The notes below the pieces were generated by a model, which worked only from the letters and a program-made list of their open reading frames with translations, made no database searches and had not been told where the DNA came from. A stretch of 64,000 nucleotides of DNA, from positions 164,109-228,108 of the forward strand of contig JAAUZE010000008.1 in NCBI GenBank assembly GCA_014804755.1, in the 5' to 3' direction. Position numbers and translations under genes: made by a program. The number at the start of each line of letters is the position of its first letter. Position 1 is the first letter of the stretch. Origin of the DNA: Lachnospiraceae bacterium. Its GTDB lineage: Bacteria; Bacillota; Clostridia; Lachnospirales; Lachnospiraceae. This document shows, piece after piece, positions 14,565 to 23,573 of this stretch.

Positions 14565-16301
14565 ATGAAATACAAAAATCCTGTCATATCCGGTTTTTAT
14601 CCGGATCCGAGTGTATGTGCCGCAAACGGCAAATATTATATGGTGTGCAGTTCGTTTCAGTATTTTCCGGGGGTACCGCTGTTTGAGAGCGAGGATCTGG
14701 TCAACTGGAAGCAGCTCGGTTATGTGCTGACACGAAAAAGTCAGGTCATGCTTGAGAACATCGGAAGCTCCGGGGGTGTTTTTGCGCCGACCATCCGGTA
14801 TCATGAGGGCCGTTTTTATATGGTGACGACCAATGATACCACGCATCAGAATTTTTATGTTTATACGGATGACATTTACAAGGAATGGTCCGATCCGATC
14901 TATGTTGCACAAGGCGGCATCGACCCGTCGCTCTATTTTGAGGACGGCCATGTATATTTCATGAGCAACGGCTGCGATGATGCGGGCGTGGGAGGCGTGA
15001 CCCAGTGTGAGATCGATATTGCGACGGGCAAAAAGCTTTCGGAAAGCAAATGCATCTGGAAAGGTTCGGGAGGACGTTTTCTGGAAAGCCCGCATTTATA
15101 CCGCATCGGCGGGTTCTACTATCTAATGGCGGCGGAGGGCGGTACGGAGTACGGTCATATGATCACCTATGCCCGCGGCACGTCCGTGTGGGGACCGTTT
15201 GAGAATTACGCGCGCAACCCCGTGCTGACAAACCGCAACAAAGCGCCGTTTATCATTCAGGGGATCGGACACGGTGATCTGATCAGAGATGACAACGGGG
15301 AATGGCATATTCTCTGTCTGGGATTCCGGCAGATGCATATGTGGCGTCCGTATCATACGCTGGGGCGCGAAGTGTTTTTGATTCCGGTGCGTTTTGACGA
15401 GGACGGCTGGTTTCATGCGGGCACGGACGGAACGGCTGATTTTGAGTATGAGCTGACGGGAACATTTTCCCAGCAGGTCAAAAAAGAATATACTTTTGAA
15501 AATACGGATTTTGGGATCGACTGGTGCTATCTGCGTCATCCCGATGAAAGCCGCTACGAGCTGTCGGCGGACCGCGCGGTATTGTACGGCGGCAGGGATA
15601 CACTGGATGATGTGGCGTCGCCGACGTTCCTTGCCATGCGGCAGAAGGACTTTGCATTTCGCCTGTCGGTGCTGCTGAAATTGGAAGAACTGTCCGCGGC
15701 GGAGTCAGATGCTGCGGCTCTGCAGCCGGAACCGGCAGCAGAGGCGGGCAGGGAAGCCGCACAGGAATTGGCAGACGGGCTGGCTGACAAAGCGCTGTGG
15801 GTCTGCCGCGATGCGCAGAGCGCAGACATTCCCGAGGCGGGAGTTACGCTGTACTCCTGTGAAAACGAGCATTATGAAGTCGCCATCATCAATCGGCGCG
15901 GCGCGGAGAACACGAATGGCGGGGCGGCAGCAGGCGCGAATGACAAAACGGCAGCAGGCGCGAGGACGGGTGCAGCCGCGCAGGCAGACGCAGGCGGGGC
16001 GGCGGGAGACTATGAGGTGATCCTTCGCCTTAATATCGGCGGCATCAAGCATATACAGGCGGCGATCCCGATCCGGACGGACAGCGCAAAGCTGATCGTG
16101 AAGGGTGAGAATACCGCGTATCATTTTTTTGTGGAAACGGATGAAAAGGAGTTATACCTTGGCACCGGGCAGGCAAAATATTTATCAAGCGAGGTCGCAG
16201 AGGGCTTTACGGGCGTCATGATCGGCTGCTATGCCGTGGGCGGCTGCAGGGCGGAGTTTACGAAGCTTAACCTGATCTACGAAGACCCGGCTTATTTGTG
16301 A
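14565..16301 (+). CDS. GH43 beta-xylosidase / alpha-L-arabinofuranosidase-like enzyme
   Basis: A 578-residue glycosidase without signal peptide. Five-bladed propeller motifs of GH43 are visible: FYPDPSVC (general base Asp, about residue 14), GGIDPSLYF (second Asp, about 125) and FLESPHLY (acid Glu, about 178). A C-terminal beta-sandwich of the type found with larger GH43 enzymes follows. It is interrupted by two Ala/Gly/Glu-rich insertions, at about residues 382-415 and 450-485, not expected in the family and similar in style to that in the preceding GH13 protein. Twelve bases separate it from the GH13 gene. Substrate would be xylo- or arabino-oligosaccharides taken up by other systems. Confidence 0.85.
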   Translation: MKYKNPVISGFYPDPSVCAANGKYYMVCSSFQYFPGVPLFESEDLVNWKQLGYVLTRKSQVMLENIGSSGGVFAPTIRYHEGRFYMVTTNDTTHQNFYVYTDDIYKEWSDPIYVAQGGIDPSLYFEDGHVYFMSNGCDDAGVGGVTQCEIDIATGKKLSESKCIWKGSGGRFLESPHLYRIGGFYYLMAAEGGTEYGHMITYARGTSVWGPFENYARNPVLTNRNKAPFIIQGIGHGDLIRDDNGEWHILCLGFRQMHMWRPYHTLGREVFLIPVRFDEDGWFHAGTDGTADFEYELTGTFSQQVKKEYTFENTDFGIDWCYLRHPDESRYELSADRAVLYGGRDTLDDVASPTFLAMRQKDFAFRLSVLLKLEELSAAESDAAALQPEPAAEAGREAAQELADGLADKALWVCRDAQSADIPEAGVTLYSCENEHYEVAIINRRGAENTNGGAAAGANDKTAAGARTGAAAQADAGGAAGDYEVILRLNIGGIKHIQAAIPIRTDSAKLIVKGENTAYHFFVETDEKELYLGTGQAKYLSSEVAEGFTGVMIGCYAVGGCRAEFTKLNLIYEDPAYL

Positions 16302-16309
16302 GGTTCGAT

Positions 16310-18007
16310 ATGAAAACGTCAAGTGAATTGCAGGCAAAACTGCGCAGTATTGACCATCGGGGCTATCCCGCATACAAGGATCTGCGCGGAGAATATGAAT
16401 TTGGGGGCTATGTGCTTTCCATCGACCATGTGCAGGGAGATCCTTTTGCGGCGCCGTCGCGCCTCTCGGTGCACGTGCCGATGGCGAAAGCGGGATTTCC
16501 GAAGGAATATATCGGGGAAAAAGGTAAAAGGATCACCTTTCAGGATCATTTGACAAGGCTGTTTGCGCATGAGATCAAGGGCGGCAGCTTTATCGCGAAG
16601 GGTTCGGGAAAGAGCGGTCTGCTTGCGGTATCGCGCTGCGGGCAGGAAGTGCTGGAGCGCACGGCATGCCGCGCGGATGAGAAAAAGATCATCGTGCGTT
16701 TTGAAGCCGGTTTTCCGGCGAACGGACGCTCCGTGAATGCGGGCGAACTGGAAAAAATATTGTTCCGTATTTTGCCGGACTGTGTGCGGAAAAGTCTTTA
16801 TTTTTCAAATATAGACCAAAAGGCGCTCGCCTCGGCGATCGCGCTGTGTGAGGATCAGCAGTATATCCGCGGCATACTTCCGCAGATGGGACTGTGCGCG
16901 TTTATTGCGGACGGCGCGGTTCTGCCGAGGCAGAGCGGGGTATCGGACAAGCCGCTGCAGGGAGCGGTACCGTTTTGCTCGCTGGAATCGCTGAAGGTGG
17001 AGCTTGTGCTGCCGAACAGAGGAAAGGTGAGCGGTATGGGCATCCGAAAGGGTGTCACGCTGTTTGTGGGCGGAGGCTATCACGGAAAATCGACGGTCTT
17101 ACAGGCAATTCAGGACGGCGTCTATAACCATATCGGCGGGGATGGCAGGGAGCTTGTCATCACGGATGAAAGCGCGGTGAAGCTGCGCGCCGAGGATGGA
17201 AGGAGCATTGTAAATGTCGATATCACGCCGTTCATCAGCCATCTGCCCAATAAAAAGGATACGACGCATTTTACGACGGAGGACGCCAGCGGCAGCACCT
17301 CGCAGGCGGCGGGACTGATGGAAGCGGTCGAGAGCGGCTGCGCTCTGCTGCTCATGGACGAGGATACCTCGGCGACCAATTTTATGATCCGTGACCGTCT
17401 GATGCAGGAGGTAGTCAAGAGCGAAGAGGAGCCGATCACGCCGTTTATTGAGCGGGTGAACGGGCTGTACGAGAGCCGGGGAATCTCGACCATTCTTGTG
17501 GCGGGCAGCAGCGGATCGTATTTTCATGTGGCGGATACCGTCGTTCAGATGAAGGAATATGTCCCATTGGACATTACGGCGCAGGCGAAGGCTGCTGCGG
17601 AACAATTTGCGGTGTTCCGTACGGCGCAGGCGGAGTTTCCGGCATATAGCGCGAAACGATGTCCTAAGCCGGACAGACGTCTTCTCTCGGAGGAGCGCAT
17701 AAAGATCAAGACGTTCGGAAAAGATGAGGTAGCGCTTGCAAAGAATAACGTGATACTGCGTGGGCTTGAGCAGTTAAAAGACGAGGAGCAGACGCGTGCG
17801 CTCGGCTATGCGCTGAAAGTGCTGGAGGAAAAGCAGTTTAACGGGGCGCGGACGCTTGCGCAGGCTGTGGACGCATTGGAGGCGGATTTGGAGAAGGACG
17901 GTCCGGAAGCACTGTTCGGACGGGGAGAAGTCGCAGCGTCACTGGCAAGACCGCGCAGGCAGGAACTGTTTGCGTGCGTGAACCGCTATCGGGGGCTGGC
18001 GTTTTAA
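16310..18007 (+). CDS. Predicted ATPase of the ABC class (COG3044 type)
   Basis: A 565-residue cytoplasmic protein of the widely conserved but little studied stand-alone ABC-class ATPases. It shows a Walker A-like GGGYHGKST near residue 250, a signature-like ASGSTSQAAG near 328 and Walker B LLLMDEDTSATNF near 348. No membrane partner is encoded next to it. The family has been linked loosely to RNA binding because a plant or protist relative occurs in RNA-processing complexes. ATG 16310 is chosen, with GAGG six bases upstream; GTG 16298 overlapping the previous stop is an alternative. It is the last gene of the 10.2-18 kb run. Confidence 0.85.
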   Translation: MKTSSELQAKLRSIDHRGYPAYKDLRGEYEFGGYVLSIDHVQGDPFAAPSRLSVHVPMAKAGFPKEYIGEKGKRITFQDHLTRLFAHEIKGGSFIAKGSGKSGLLAVSRCGQEVLERTACRADEKKIIVRFEAGFPANGRSVNAGELEKILFRILPDCVRKSLYFSNIDQKALASAIALCEDQQYIRGILPQMGLCAFIADGAVLPRQSGVSDKPLQGAVPFCSLESLKVELVLPNRGKVSGMGIRKGVTLFVGGGYHGKSTVLQAIQDGVYNHIGGDGRELVITDESAVKLRAEDGRSIVNVDITPFISHLPNKKDTTHFTTEDASGSTSQAAGLMEAVESGCALLLMDEDTSATNFMIRDRLMQEVVKSEEEPITPFIERVNGLYESRGISTILVAGSSGSYFHVADTVVQMKEYVPLDITAQAKAAAEQFAVFRTAQAEFPAYSAKRCPKPDRRLLSEERIKIKTFGKDEVALAKNNVILRGLEQLKDEEQTRALGYALKVLEEKQFNGARTLAQAVDALEADLEKDGPEALFGRGEVAASLARPRRQELFACVNRYRGLAF

Positions 18008-18143
18008 ATGTTACCCAAGGAAGCGCTTTCCTCAGCGTTTTCCCGAAAACGTCAATTGCCGATTGCTTTTTTTGACCATAAATAGTAAAATAAGGAATGA
18101 AATCGCGGAAAAAGCGCAGTCTATGTTGCAGGGAGGAGAGGCA

Positions 18144-19508
18144 ATGGCAAAGAGAACAGCAAGATTTTATATCGCCATGCTCGTTGGAAAGCTTGCCTAC
18201 ACGACGCAGAGACTGCTTGGCATGAATGCAACCTTTTTTCCGGGAAAGCTGGCATTGCAGATCTGCCCGGATTTTATGGGACAGGTCGAAAGACCGGAGC
18301 ATCTGATCGGTGTGACGGGCACAAACGGAAAGACAACTGTGTCCAATCTGCTTGTCGATCTGCTGGAGGCGGAGGGGATTCACACGGCAAACAACCGCAA
18401 GGGCTCCAATACAAAGGCGGGAGTGGCGTGTGCGTTTCTTGTGAATGCCACGCTTTTAGGGAAGTCTAAGAATACGTGGGGCGTGATCGAGGTCGATGAG
18501 CGAAGCTCCATGCATATTTATCCGTTCATCAAGCCGGATTATGTGGTGTGTACGAATCTGTTCCGCGATTCCATTTTGCGCAACGCGCATGCGGAATATA
18601 TTGCCGGGATCATATCGGCATATATGCAGCCGGATACAAAGATGATTTTAAACGCGGACGACCTGATCAGCAGCGGCGTCGCGCCGGACAACCCCCGCGT
18701 GTATTACAGCATCAGCCGACTGCCTTCGGACACGGAAACCTGTCATAATATCATCAACGACTGCCAGATCTGTCCGAAATGCGCAGCGAAGCTTTCTTAT
18801 GATTATGTGCGTTATCATCAGATCGGAAAGGCGCACTGCCCCAACTGCGGTTTTGCGTCGCCTGTGCCGGATTATGAGGCGGAGGTGAGCTTTGAGCGCC
18901 GGGAGATGATCTTAAAGGAACGCGGTGTGCCGCAGTCCTATAAACTCATCAGCGACAGTATCTTTAATGTCTATAATCAGGTGGCGGTAACGACGCTGCT
19001 TCGGGAAATGGGAATGAGTCCCGATGAACTCAGGGACGGATTTTCCAAGCTGCATATCGTGGACACGCGTTATAACAAGACGACGGTCGGCGGCATTGAA
19101 GTGATCGATCATATGGCAAAGGAACACAATCCCGTGGCGTGCTCCGTGGTGTTTGATTATTTATCGAAGGAGCCGGGCACAAAGGAAATCCTGTTTTTGC
19201 TGGATGATGAAAAGCTGCTCGAAAATATGACCTGGATGTATGACTGCGATTACGAAAAGCTGAATACGCCGCTTGTGAAGCGTATTGTCGTGCCGGGAAA
19301 CCGTGCAAAGGATCAGAAGCTCAGGCTTATGATGGCAGGGATTCCGGAGGAGAAGATCGTGATCGGCATGACGGACGAGGAAGCGCCTGGTTACCTTTCC
19401 TTAGACGGTACGGAGCAGGTATTTGTGCTGCATCAGTGCTATAAACCGGATCTTTCCCATAAGCTGCACCAAAGAATTGAGGAACTGATCAGGGAGAGAG
19501 GAGCGTGA
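18144..19508 (+). CDS. murT: Lipid II isoglutaminyl synthase, MurT subunit
   Basis: A 454-residue Mur-ligase-like protein. MurT activates the second-position glutamate of lipid II stem peptides with ATP so that GatD-derived ammonia can amidate it. The sequence shows the P-loop GVTGTNGKTT near residue 60, a zinc ribbon (CPKC near 215 and CPNC near 238) that is a MurT hallmark, and the DUF1727-type C-terminal domain with YDCDYEKL. GGAGG precedes the ATG at 18144; the upstream frame to 18063 lacks a site. It overlaps the gatD-like gene by four bases. In this case the partner seems inactive (see next gene), which makes the reaction of this pair uncertain. Confidence 0.85.
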   Translation: MAKRTARFYIAMLVGKLAYTTQRLLGMNATFFPGKLALQICPDFMGQVERPEHLIGVTGTNGKTTVSNLLVDLLEAEGIHTANNRKGSNTKAGVACAFLVNATLLGKSKNTWGVIEVDERSSMHIYPFIKPDYVVCTNLFRDSILRNAHAEYIAGIISAYMQPDTKMILNADDLISSGVAPDNPRVYYSISRLPSDTETCHNIINDCQICPKCAAKLSYDYVRYHQIGKAHCPNCGFASPVPDYEAEVSFERREMILKERGVPQSYKLISDSIFNVYNQVAVTTLLREMGMSPDELRDGFSKLHIVDTRYNKTTVGGIEVIDHMAKEHNPVACSVVFDYLSKEPGTKEILFLLDDEKLLENMTWMYDCDYEKLNTPLVKRIVVPGNRAKDQKLRLMMAGIPEEKIVIGMTDEEAPGYLSLDGTEQVFVLHQCYKPDLSHKLHQRIEELIRERGA

Positions 19509-20254
19509 GCGGCGTAATGGCCGATTCGGAGGAAAAAAAAGAGGTTGTTGTAGAAACGCTGTTTCCCGAGATCGCAAATCTCTACGGAGATCACGCGAAT
19601 ATCCGTTATCTGAAGCTCTGTATGCCGGAAGCGCGGTATGTGGAGGATGCATTGAGTGAGGAGCCGTACTTTGCTGCGCACACGCCGGACATGATCTATA
19701 TGGGACCGATGACGGAGCGGCAGCAGGAGCTTGTCATAGAAAAGCTGAGACCGTATCGGGAACGGATCGAAGAATTGATCAAAGCAGATGTACTCTTTTT
19801 GATCACGGGAAATGCGATGGAAGTTTTTTTTGACGCGATCGAAAATGAGGACAAAAGCAGGATCGAGGGACTTGGCCTGTTTCATTATACGGCAAAGCGC
19901 GATATGTTCCACCGCTATAACAGTGCGGTCATGGGACGGTTTGAGGGAATGACGCTGGTTGGCTTTAAGAGTCAGTTCACGCAGAGCTACGGCGATAATC
20001 GCACGGAGTTTCTGTATGAGGTGACAAAGGGAGACGGCATCAACCGGGAGACGAAGCTGGAGGGCGTGCGGAGAGGCCGGTTTATGGGAACGTATACGAT
20101 CGGTCCGCTGATGATCTTAAATCCCGATTTTGCACTGTATATTCAGAGGCAGCTTGGAGCCGCCGAACCCCATTTGGTATATGAACAGGCGATGCGGGAT
20201 GCGTATGAGGAACGGGTCCGGCAGTATGAGTCAACAGAGTTTGTGCTGTTGTAA
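19505..20254 (+). CDS. GatD-like amidotransferase homologue lacking catalytic Cys and His
   Basis: A 249-residue class I glutamine amidotransferase fold. The order of motifs follows GatD: LFPEIANLYGDHANI near residue 19, MGPMTERQQE (for the usual GGGQDREQ), then the nucleophile elbow. There the expected CGG-Y-Q reads TGNAME, with Thr101 in place of cysteine. The catalytic histidine of the usual HGPLL-NP motif is replaced in TIGPLMILNP (Ile199). With both residues gone it should not hydrolyse glutamine. It starts with GTG overlapping the murT stop, so it is made with MurT and may act as a structural or regulatory partner. Alternatively the start is ATG 19517. Confidence 0.75.
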   Translation: MSGVMADSEEKKEVVVETLFPEIANLYGDHANIRYLKLCMPEARYVEDALSEEPYFAAHTPDMIYMGPMTERQQELVIEKLRPYRERIEELIKADVLFLITGNAMEVFFDAIENEDKSRIEGLGLFHYTAKRDMFHRYNSAVMGRFEGMTLVGFKSQFTQSYGDNRTEFLYEVTKGDGINRETKLEGVRRGRFMGTYTIGPLMILNPDFALYIQRQLGAAEPHLVYEQAMRDAYEERVRQYESTEFVLL

Positions 20255-20278
20255 CGGATTACGGAAAAGGCTTGATAG

Positions 20279-20360
20279 ATAGAGAATCAGATTCTCTATT
20301 ATCATAAAAGAAACAGAAAACGAGTAAAAACAAAAAGTGGGACAGTTGTAATCGGACAAC
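20279..20360 (+). promoter_or_regulatory. Palindromes upstream of the BlaI-type regulator
   Basis: ATAGAGAATC-A-GATTCTCTAT (20279-20299) is a perfect palindrome that could end the murT operon or serve as operator. GTTGT-N6-ACAAC (20345-20360) is a second dyad just in front of the regulator gene. BlaI/MecI repressors bind dyads with TACA/TGTA-like half-sites near their own promoters, so the latter is the better operator candidate. Confidence 0.45.
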
Positions 20361-20422
20361 ATGTGTGGTATGGTCAATGTGTGTGCACGAAAGGTCCTGC
20401 TTTGACAAGAAGGAGAGAGAAA

Positions 20423-20806
20423 ATGAGCAAGGACAAGACAAATCTGACAGAGTGCGAACAATTGGTAATGAAGGTCATTTGGGAATCTGATGAGGAACTG
20501 ACCTTGCCCGATATCGTGAAGGGCGTGAATGAACGGTTTCAGAGGGCGTGGAAGCCGCAGACGGTATCCACGTTTTTGGCGAGACTGGTGAGAAAGAATT
20601 TCCTGACTTCTTACAGGAGCGGACGCACGTTTTTCTATCAGCCGATCGTGAGCGAGAAGGATTACGGCGATAAGATGATCAAGAGATGCGTGGAGTTCTG
20701 GGGAAATAACAATGCGGGGGATCTGTTATGCGCCCTGCACGACAAAAGAAAACTGCGCGATGATGAGATCGCGAAGATCAAGGAACTGATTAATGAACTT
20801 AACTGA
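20423..20806 (+). CDS. BlaI/MecI/CopY family repressor
   Basis: A 127-residue winged-helix repressor. The N-terminal domain contains NLTECEQLVMKVIWE and the recognition region WKPQTVSTFLARLVRKNFL (about residues 42-60), matching BlaI/MecI; a short helical dimerisation tail follows. Such proteins repress their own operon and are inactivated by proteolysis triggered by the membrane metalloprotease encoded next. AGGAGAG lies just before the ATG at 20423. The next gene begins inside its last codons. No beta-lactamase gene is near, so the target is probably not beta-lactam resistance. Confidence 0.9.
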   Translation: MSKDKTNLTECEQLVMKVIWESDEELTLPDIVKGVNERFQRAWKPQTVSTFLARLVRKNFLTSYRSGRTFFYQPIVSEKDYGDKMIKRCVEFWGNNNAGDLLCALHDKRKLRDDEIAKIKELINELN

Positions 20807-22211
20807 GAGTATCATTTATGTGTTTTATGCCTTTGTGCTGACCACCTTGTCGGGAAGCGTGTTTTCGCTGGCGTGGCTGCTGTTGAGGAAATGTTTGGGT
20901 GCGGGGCGAGAAGTGCTGCTGTCGCGCTGCCTGCGCGTCGGGTTACAGTTTTATCTGGTTCCGATGCTGTACATTGCCGTACTGTGGCGCAGGGGAGACA
21001 ACATGCTGCTTTTGCCATGGCAGAAAGATACGGGTTATCATGTAAGTATATTGAGTCAATCGACAATGACTTTTTATCTGTCGATCGCACTGCTATGTAT
21101 CTGGGGCGTCGGCGTGACCGCGGCATTCATTCGATATTGGAGGGAAAGACCGGATCTGAAAGATCTGCTGCGGTGCTCTGAGCCGGAGCGCAGCCAGGAC
21201 GTGCTGGATTGCTTCGAGCGGATCAAGCAGCATCTCGGGATACATAGACATATCGTTCTTTTGCGAAGCTGCGAGGGCTGTGTGCCGTGTACGGTGGGAA
21301 TCCTTCACAAGAAGGTCATCGTGCCTGCCCGGACACCGGAATTCAGCAGGAAAGAGCTGGAAGTCATTTTTTCTCATGAACTGATGCACTGTAAGCGGCA
21401 GGATCTGTTTTTCAGAGCGGAGTTTGCGGCGGCGAATCTCATCCACGCGCTGAATCCGCTTGTGTATCGGATGAGAAAGTACGACAATGACTACACGGAA
21501 GCCGCATGCGATCAGATGGCCTGTGAGGCGATGGAAGACGCGTTCTCCCATAAGGAATACTGCTCGGCCATTTTGGAAATGGTGGTACAGAAGAAAGACG
21601 AAGAGGAAGAGGTTGCACTGGGCATCACAGAGAAAAAGAGTGCATTACAGCTGAGAGTGGAAACAATGCTTCAATATGAGGGGAGTGGAAAGATGAAAAA
21701 ACAGATAGCAGCGCTGCTGACGGCAGTGTTTGTCGCGGGGAGCTCCATGACGGCATATGCGGCAGGAAACGGCGTCGTGATGCTTCATGACGGACTGTAT
21801 GAAGCGACAAAGTCGATAACAAGTGAGGATGAGAACGACTGGGGCAATACGCTGGAGGAGCGCGTCATAAGCGCGGAGGAATTCGCGACCTATGGGTGTA
21901 TCGTGATGGATGATGTGAACATCGGCAGAGCGGGCAGCACGATCAATTGGGGCTTATCCTCCGCCGCTACCGGTTCGGTAACGCCGTTTCATTTAGATGC
22001 GGGAGATGTCGTATCGATCCAAGCGTGGACCGATCCGGAAGGTATGAAGATCGAAGCCGGTGTGATGCGTGTCGGCGGCTCCGGGGTCTCGGTGACGTCA
22101 TCGGATACAATTTTTCATCAGTTTACGATCTCGGAGGCAGGGGACTACTACGTGTTTGTAAAGAACCACAGCAGCAGACGTATCACCGTAGGCGGGTCGT
22201 ATACATATTGA
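20793..22211 (+). CDS. BlaR1-type M56 membrane metallopeptidase with unusual C-terminal domain
   Basis: A 472-residue sensor-protease. Three N-terminal spans precede the zinc motif HELMH (His195, Glu196, His199), and YTEAACDQMA supplies the third ligand. A fourth span starts near residue 301. The extracellular part is only about 145 residues, predicted beta-rich, and has no penicillin-binding STYK motif, unlike true BlaR1. The fourth span (MKKQIAALLTAVFVAGSS, then AYAAG) also looks exactly like a signal peptide with its cleavage site, and AGGGGAG lies seven bases before its ATG at 21693, so a separate secreted product is possible. It overlaps the repressor gene by 14 bases. Confidence 0.85.
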   Translation: MNLTESIIYVFYAFVLTTLSGSVFSLAWLLLRKCLGAGREVLLSRCLRVGLQFYLVPMLYIAVLWRRGDNMLLLPWQKDTGYHVSILSQSTMTFYLSIALLCIWGVGVTAAFIRYWRERPDLKDLLRCSEPERSQDVLDCFERIKQHLGIHRHIVLLRSCEGCVPCTVGILHKKVIVPARTPEFSRKELEVIFSHELMHCKRQDLFFRAEFAAANLIHALNPLVYRMRKYDNDYTEAACDQMACEAMEDAFSHKEYCSAILEMVVQKKDEEEEVALGITEKKSALQLRVETMLQYEGSGKMKKQIAALLTAVFVAGSSMTAYAAGNGVVMLHDGLYEATKSITSEDENDWGNTLEERVISAEEFATYGCIVMDDVNIGRAGSTINWGLSSAATGSVTPFHLDAGDVVSIQAWTDPEGMKIEAGVMRVGGSGVSVTSSDTIFHQFTISEAGDYYVFVKNHSSRRITVGGSYTY

Positions 22212-22272
22212 TCGGTCGAACCGATCGTTCGTCATACGGACATAAACGGCTGACATCATAAAAACGCCGGAT

Positions 22273-22311
22273 GAAAAAGAGCATTCCGCCATGGGCGGGG
22301 TGCTCTTTTTC
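22273..22311. terminator. Bidirectional terminator between converging genes
   Basis: GAAAAAGAGCATTCCGCC (22273-22290) pairs with GGCGGGGTGCTCTTTTTC (22294-22311) with two G-U or mismatch positions around ATG. It separates the BlaR1-type gene from the convergent XRE gene. Confidence 0.85.
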
Positions 22312-22334
22312 GTTTGCGGCGATCAGCCGGTTTT

Positions 22335-22667
22335 CTATTTGTCGTGATTGATATCCATCATAACGCCAACGATGCGTTCTAACTGTTCCATATTCATTTT
22401 ATTCAATTCCCGGACGGCGATTCGGATCTCAAGCGGAAACGCTTCGCCGGTGTCAAAAAATTCCTGCGGCGTAATATCAAAATAATCGCAGATCGCGAAA
22501 AAGGTATGCATGCTCGGAAGCGCTTTCTCGTTTTCGAGCTTATTGATGTAGCCCTCGCTTAAGCCGAGGGAAAGACTCATATCGCGGGCTGAGACGCCGG
22601 CGTTGATTCGAAGCTGTGTCAGCCGCCGGCAGAAATTTGTTTTGTATTTGGCTTGAAAATCACTCAT
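22335..22667 (-). CDS. XRE-family transcriptional regulator
   Basis: A 110-residue regulator with a complete XRE helix-turn-helix (FCRRLTQLRINAGVSARDMS and LGLSEGYINKLENEKALP, about residues 11-48) followed by a short helical domain (FFDTGEAFPLEIRIAVRELN). The start ATG at 22667 has AGAGG six bases upstream; the frame extends further but the added N-terminus is unlike a protein. It is transcribed divergently from the NUDIX gene across a 248-base AT-rich region that must hold both promoters. Targets unknown. Confidence 0.85.
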   Translation of the reverse strand: MSDFQAKYKTNFCRRLTQLRINAGVSARDMSLSLGLSEGYINKLENEKALPSMHTFFAICDYFDITPQEFFDTGEAFPLEIRIAVRELNKMNMEQLERIVGVMMDINHDK

Positions 22668-22915
22668 GGTCATCCTCTTTTCTGAATAGATCCCTATAAT
22701 ACGTATGCTGTGTAATATTATATAATAGGAATCTCCAAACAATGAGGAATAATATTCGCTAAAAATAAAGATAAATAGAATTACAGTGGATACCAATCAT
22801 AAAAGAGAGAATAAAATTCGATTCCGAAAAGAAATATAAGAAAAAGAAAGCAAAATACCGGAAGGGATGCTATAATAAACTCAAAAATTCAGTTGCGCAA
22901 AGAAGAGGGGCATGG

Positions 22916-23527
22916 ATGAAAAGATACACCGACATACGAAAGCAGACGGACAATCGTTTTTTGAATCTTTATGAGATGGATGCGCTCACGGAGAAAGGAG
23001 CGCCGTTTTCCTACTATTTTGCGAGCCGCAACGATCAGGATCATATTAAGGCCCTCACCCATGATCAGCATGCGGAAGGCATCGTGATCTATCCGGTCTT
23101 AAGAGACGAACCGGACAAGCTCGTGCTCATCAGACAGTACCGCTATCCGCTTGACGCGTGGCTCTATGAGCTTCCGGCAGGACTGATCGATGCGGGCGAG
23201 ACGGCGGCGCAGGCGGCGGTGCGCGAGATGAAGGAGGAGACGGGACTTACCTTTACCGTCTATGAAGGCGGCGATATGGCATACCGCAGGGCGTTTTTCT
23301 TAGGGGCAGGCATGACGGATGAGAGCTCGCAGGCGGTGTTCGGCTATGCGTCCGGCACGCCGCGGACGGATCTTAAGGAAGCGACCGAATCCATTCAGGT
23401 ACTGCTCGCTGACCGCGCCGAGGCAAAGAGAATCCTGCGGGAAGAGCGGGTTTCCCTGCGCTGCGCGTATCTGCTCATGCAGTTTATACACATGGATGCA
23501 AAAAATCCGTTCGCTTTTCTGGAATAA
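22916..23527 (+). CDS. NUDIX hydrolase, probable ADP-ribose pyrophosphatase
   Basis: A 203-residue protein with a full Nudix box, GLIDAGETAAQAAVREMKEE plus TGL, at about residues 87-109, preceded by the LIRQYRYPLDAWLYELPAG segment typical of ADP-ribose pyrophosphatases. It would hydrolyse ADP-ribose or related nucleoside diphosphate sugars in the cytoplasm using magnesium. A TATAAT (22871-22876) about 40 bases upstream is a likely -10 box, with a poor -35. The GH2 gene follows after 46 bases, so it may be the first gene of the mannan operon or only adjacent by chance. Confidence 0.85.
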   Translation: MKRYTDIRKQTDNRFLNLYEMDALTEKGAPFSYYFASRNDQDHIKALTHDQHAEGIVIYPVLRDEPDKLVLIRQYRYPLDAWLYELPAGLIDAGETAAQAAVREMKEETGLTFTVYEGGDMAYRRAFFLGAGMTDESSQAVFGYASGTPRTDLKEATESIQVLLADRAEAKRILREERVSLRCAYLLMQFIHMDAKNPFAFLE

Positions 23528-23573
23528 TGTGTATAATGGAAATGAAGCATAAAAGGAAGGGCATGATAAAACG

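Noticed and set aside
13941..15095. Minus-strand open frame of 384 codons
   Set aside because: It is antisense to the GH13 and GH43 genes, crosses both, and has no start signal.
18019..18051. Catabolite-response-like palindrome GGAAGCGCTTTCC and following hairpin before murT
   Set aside because: It resembles a cre site, but it lies between an ATPase gene and murT, which have no link to sugar control, and a small terminator is as likely.
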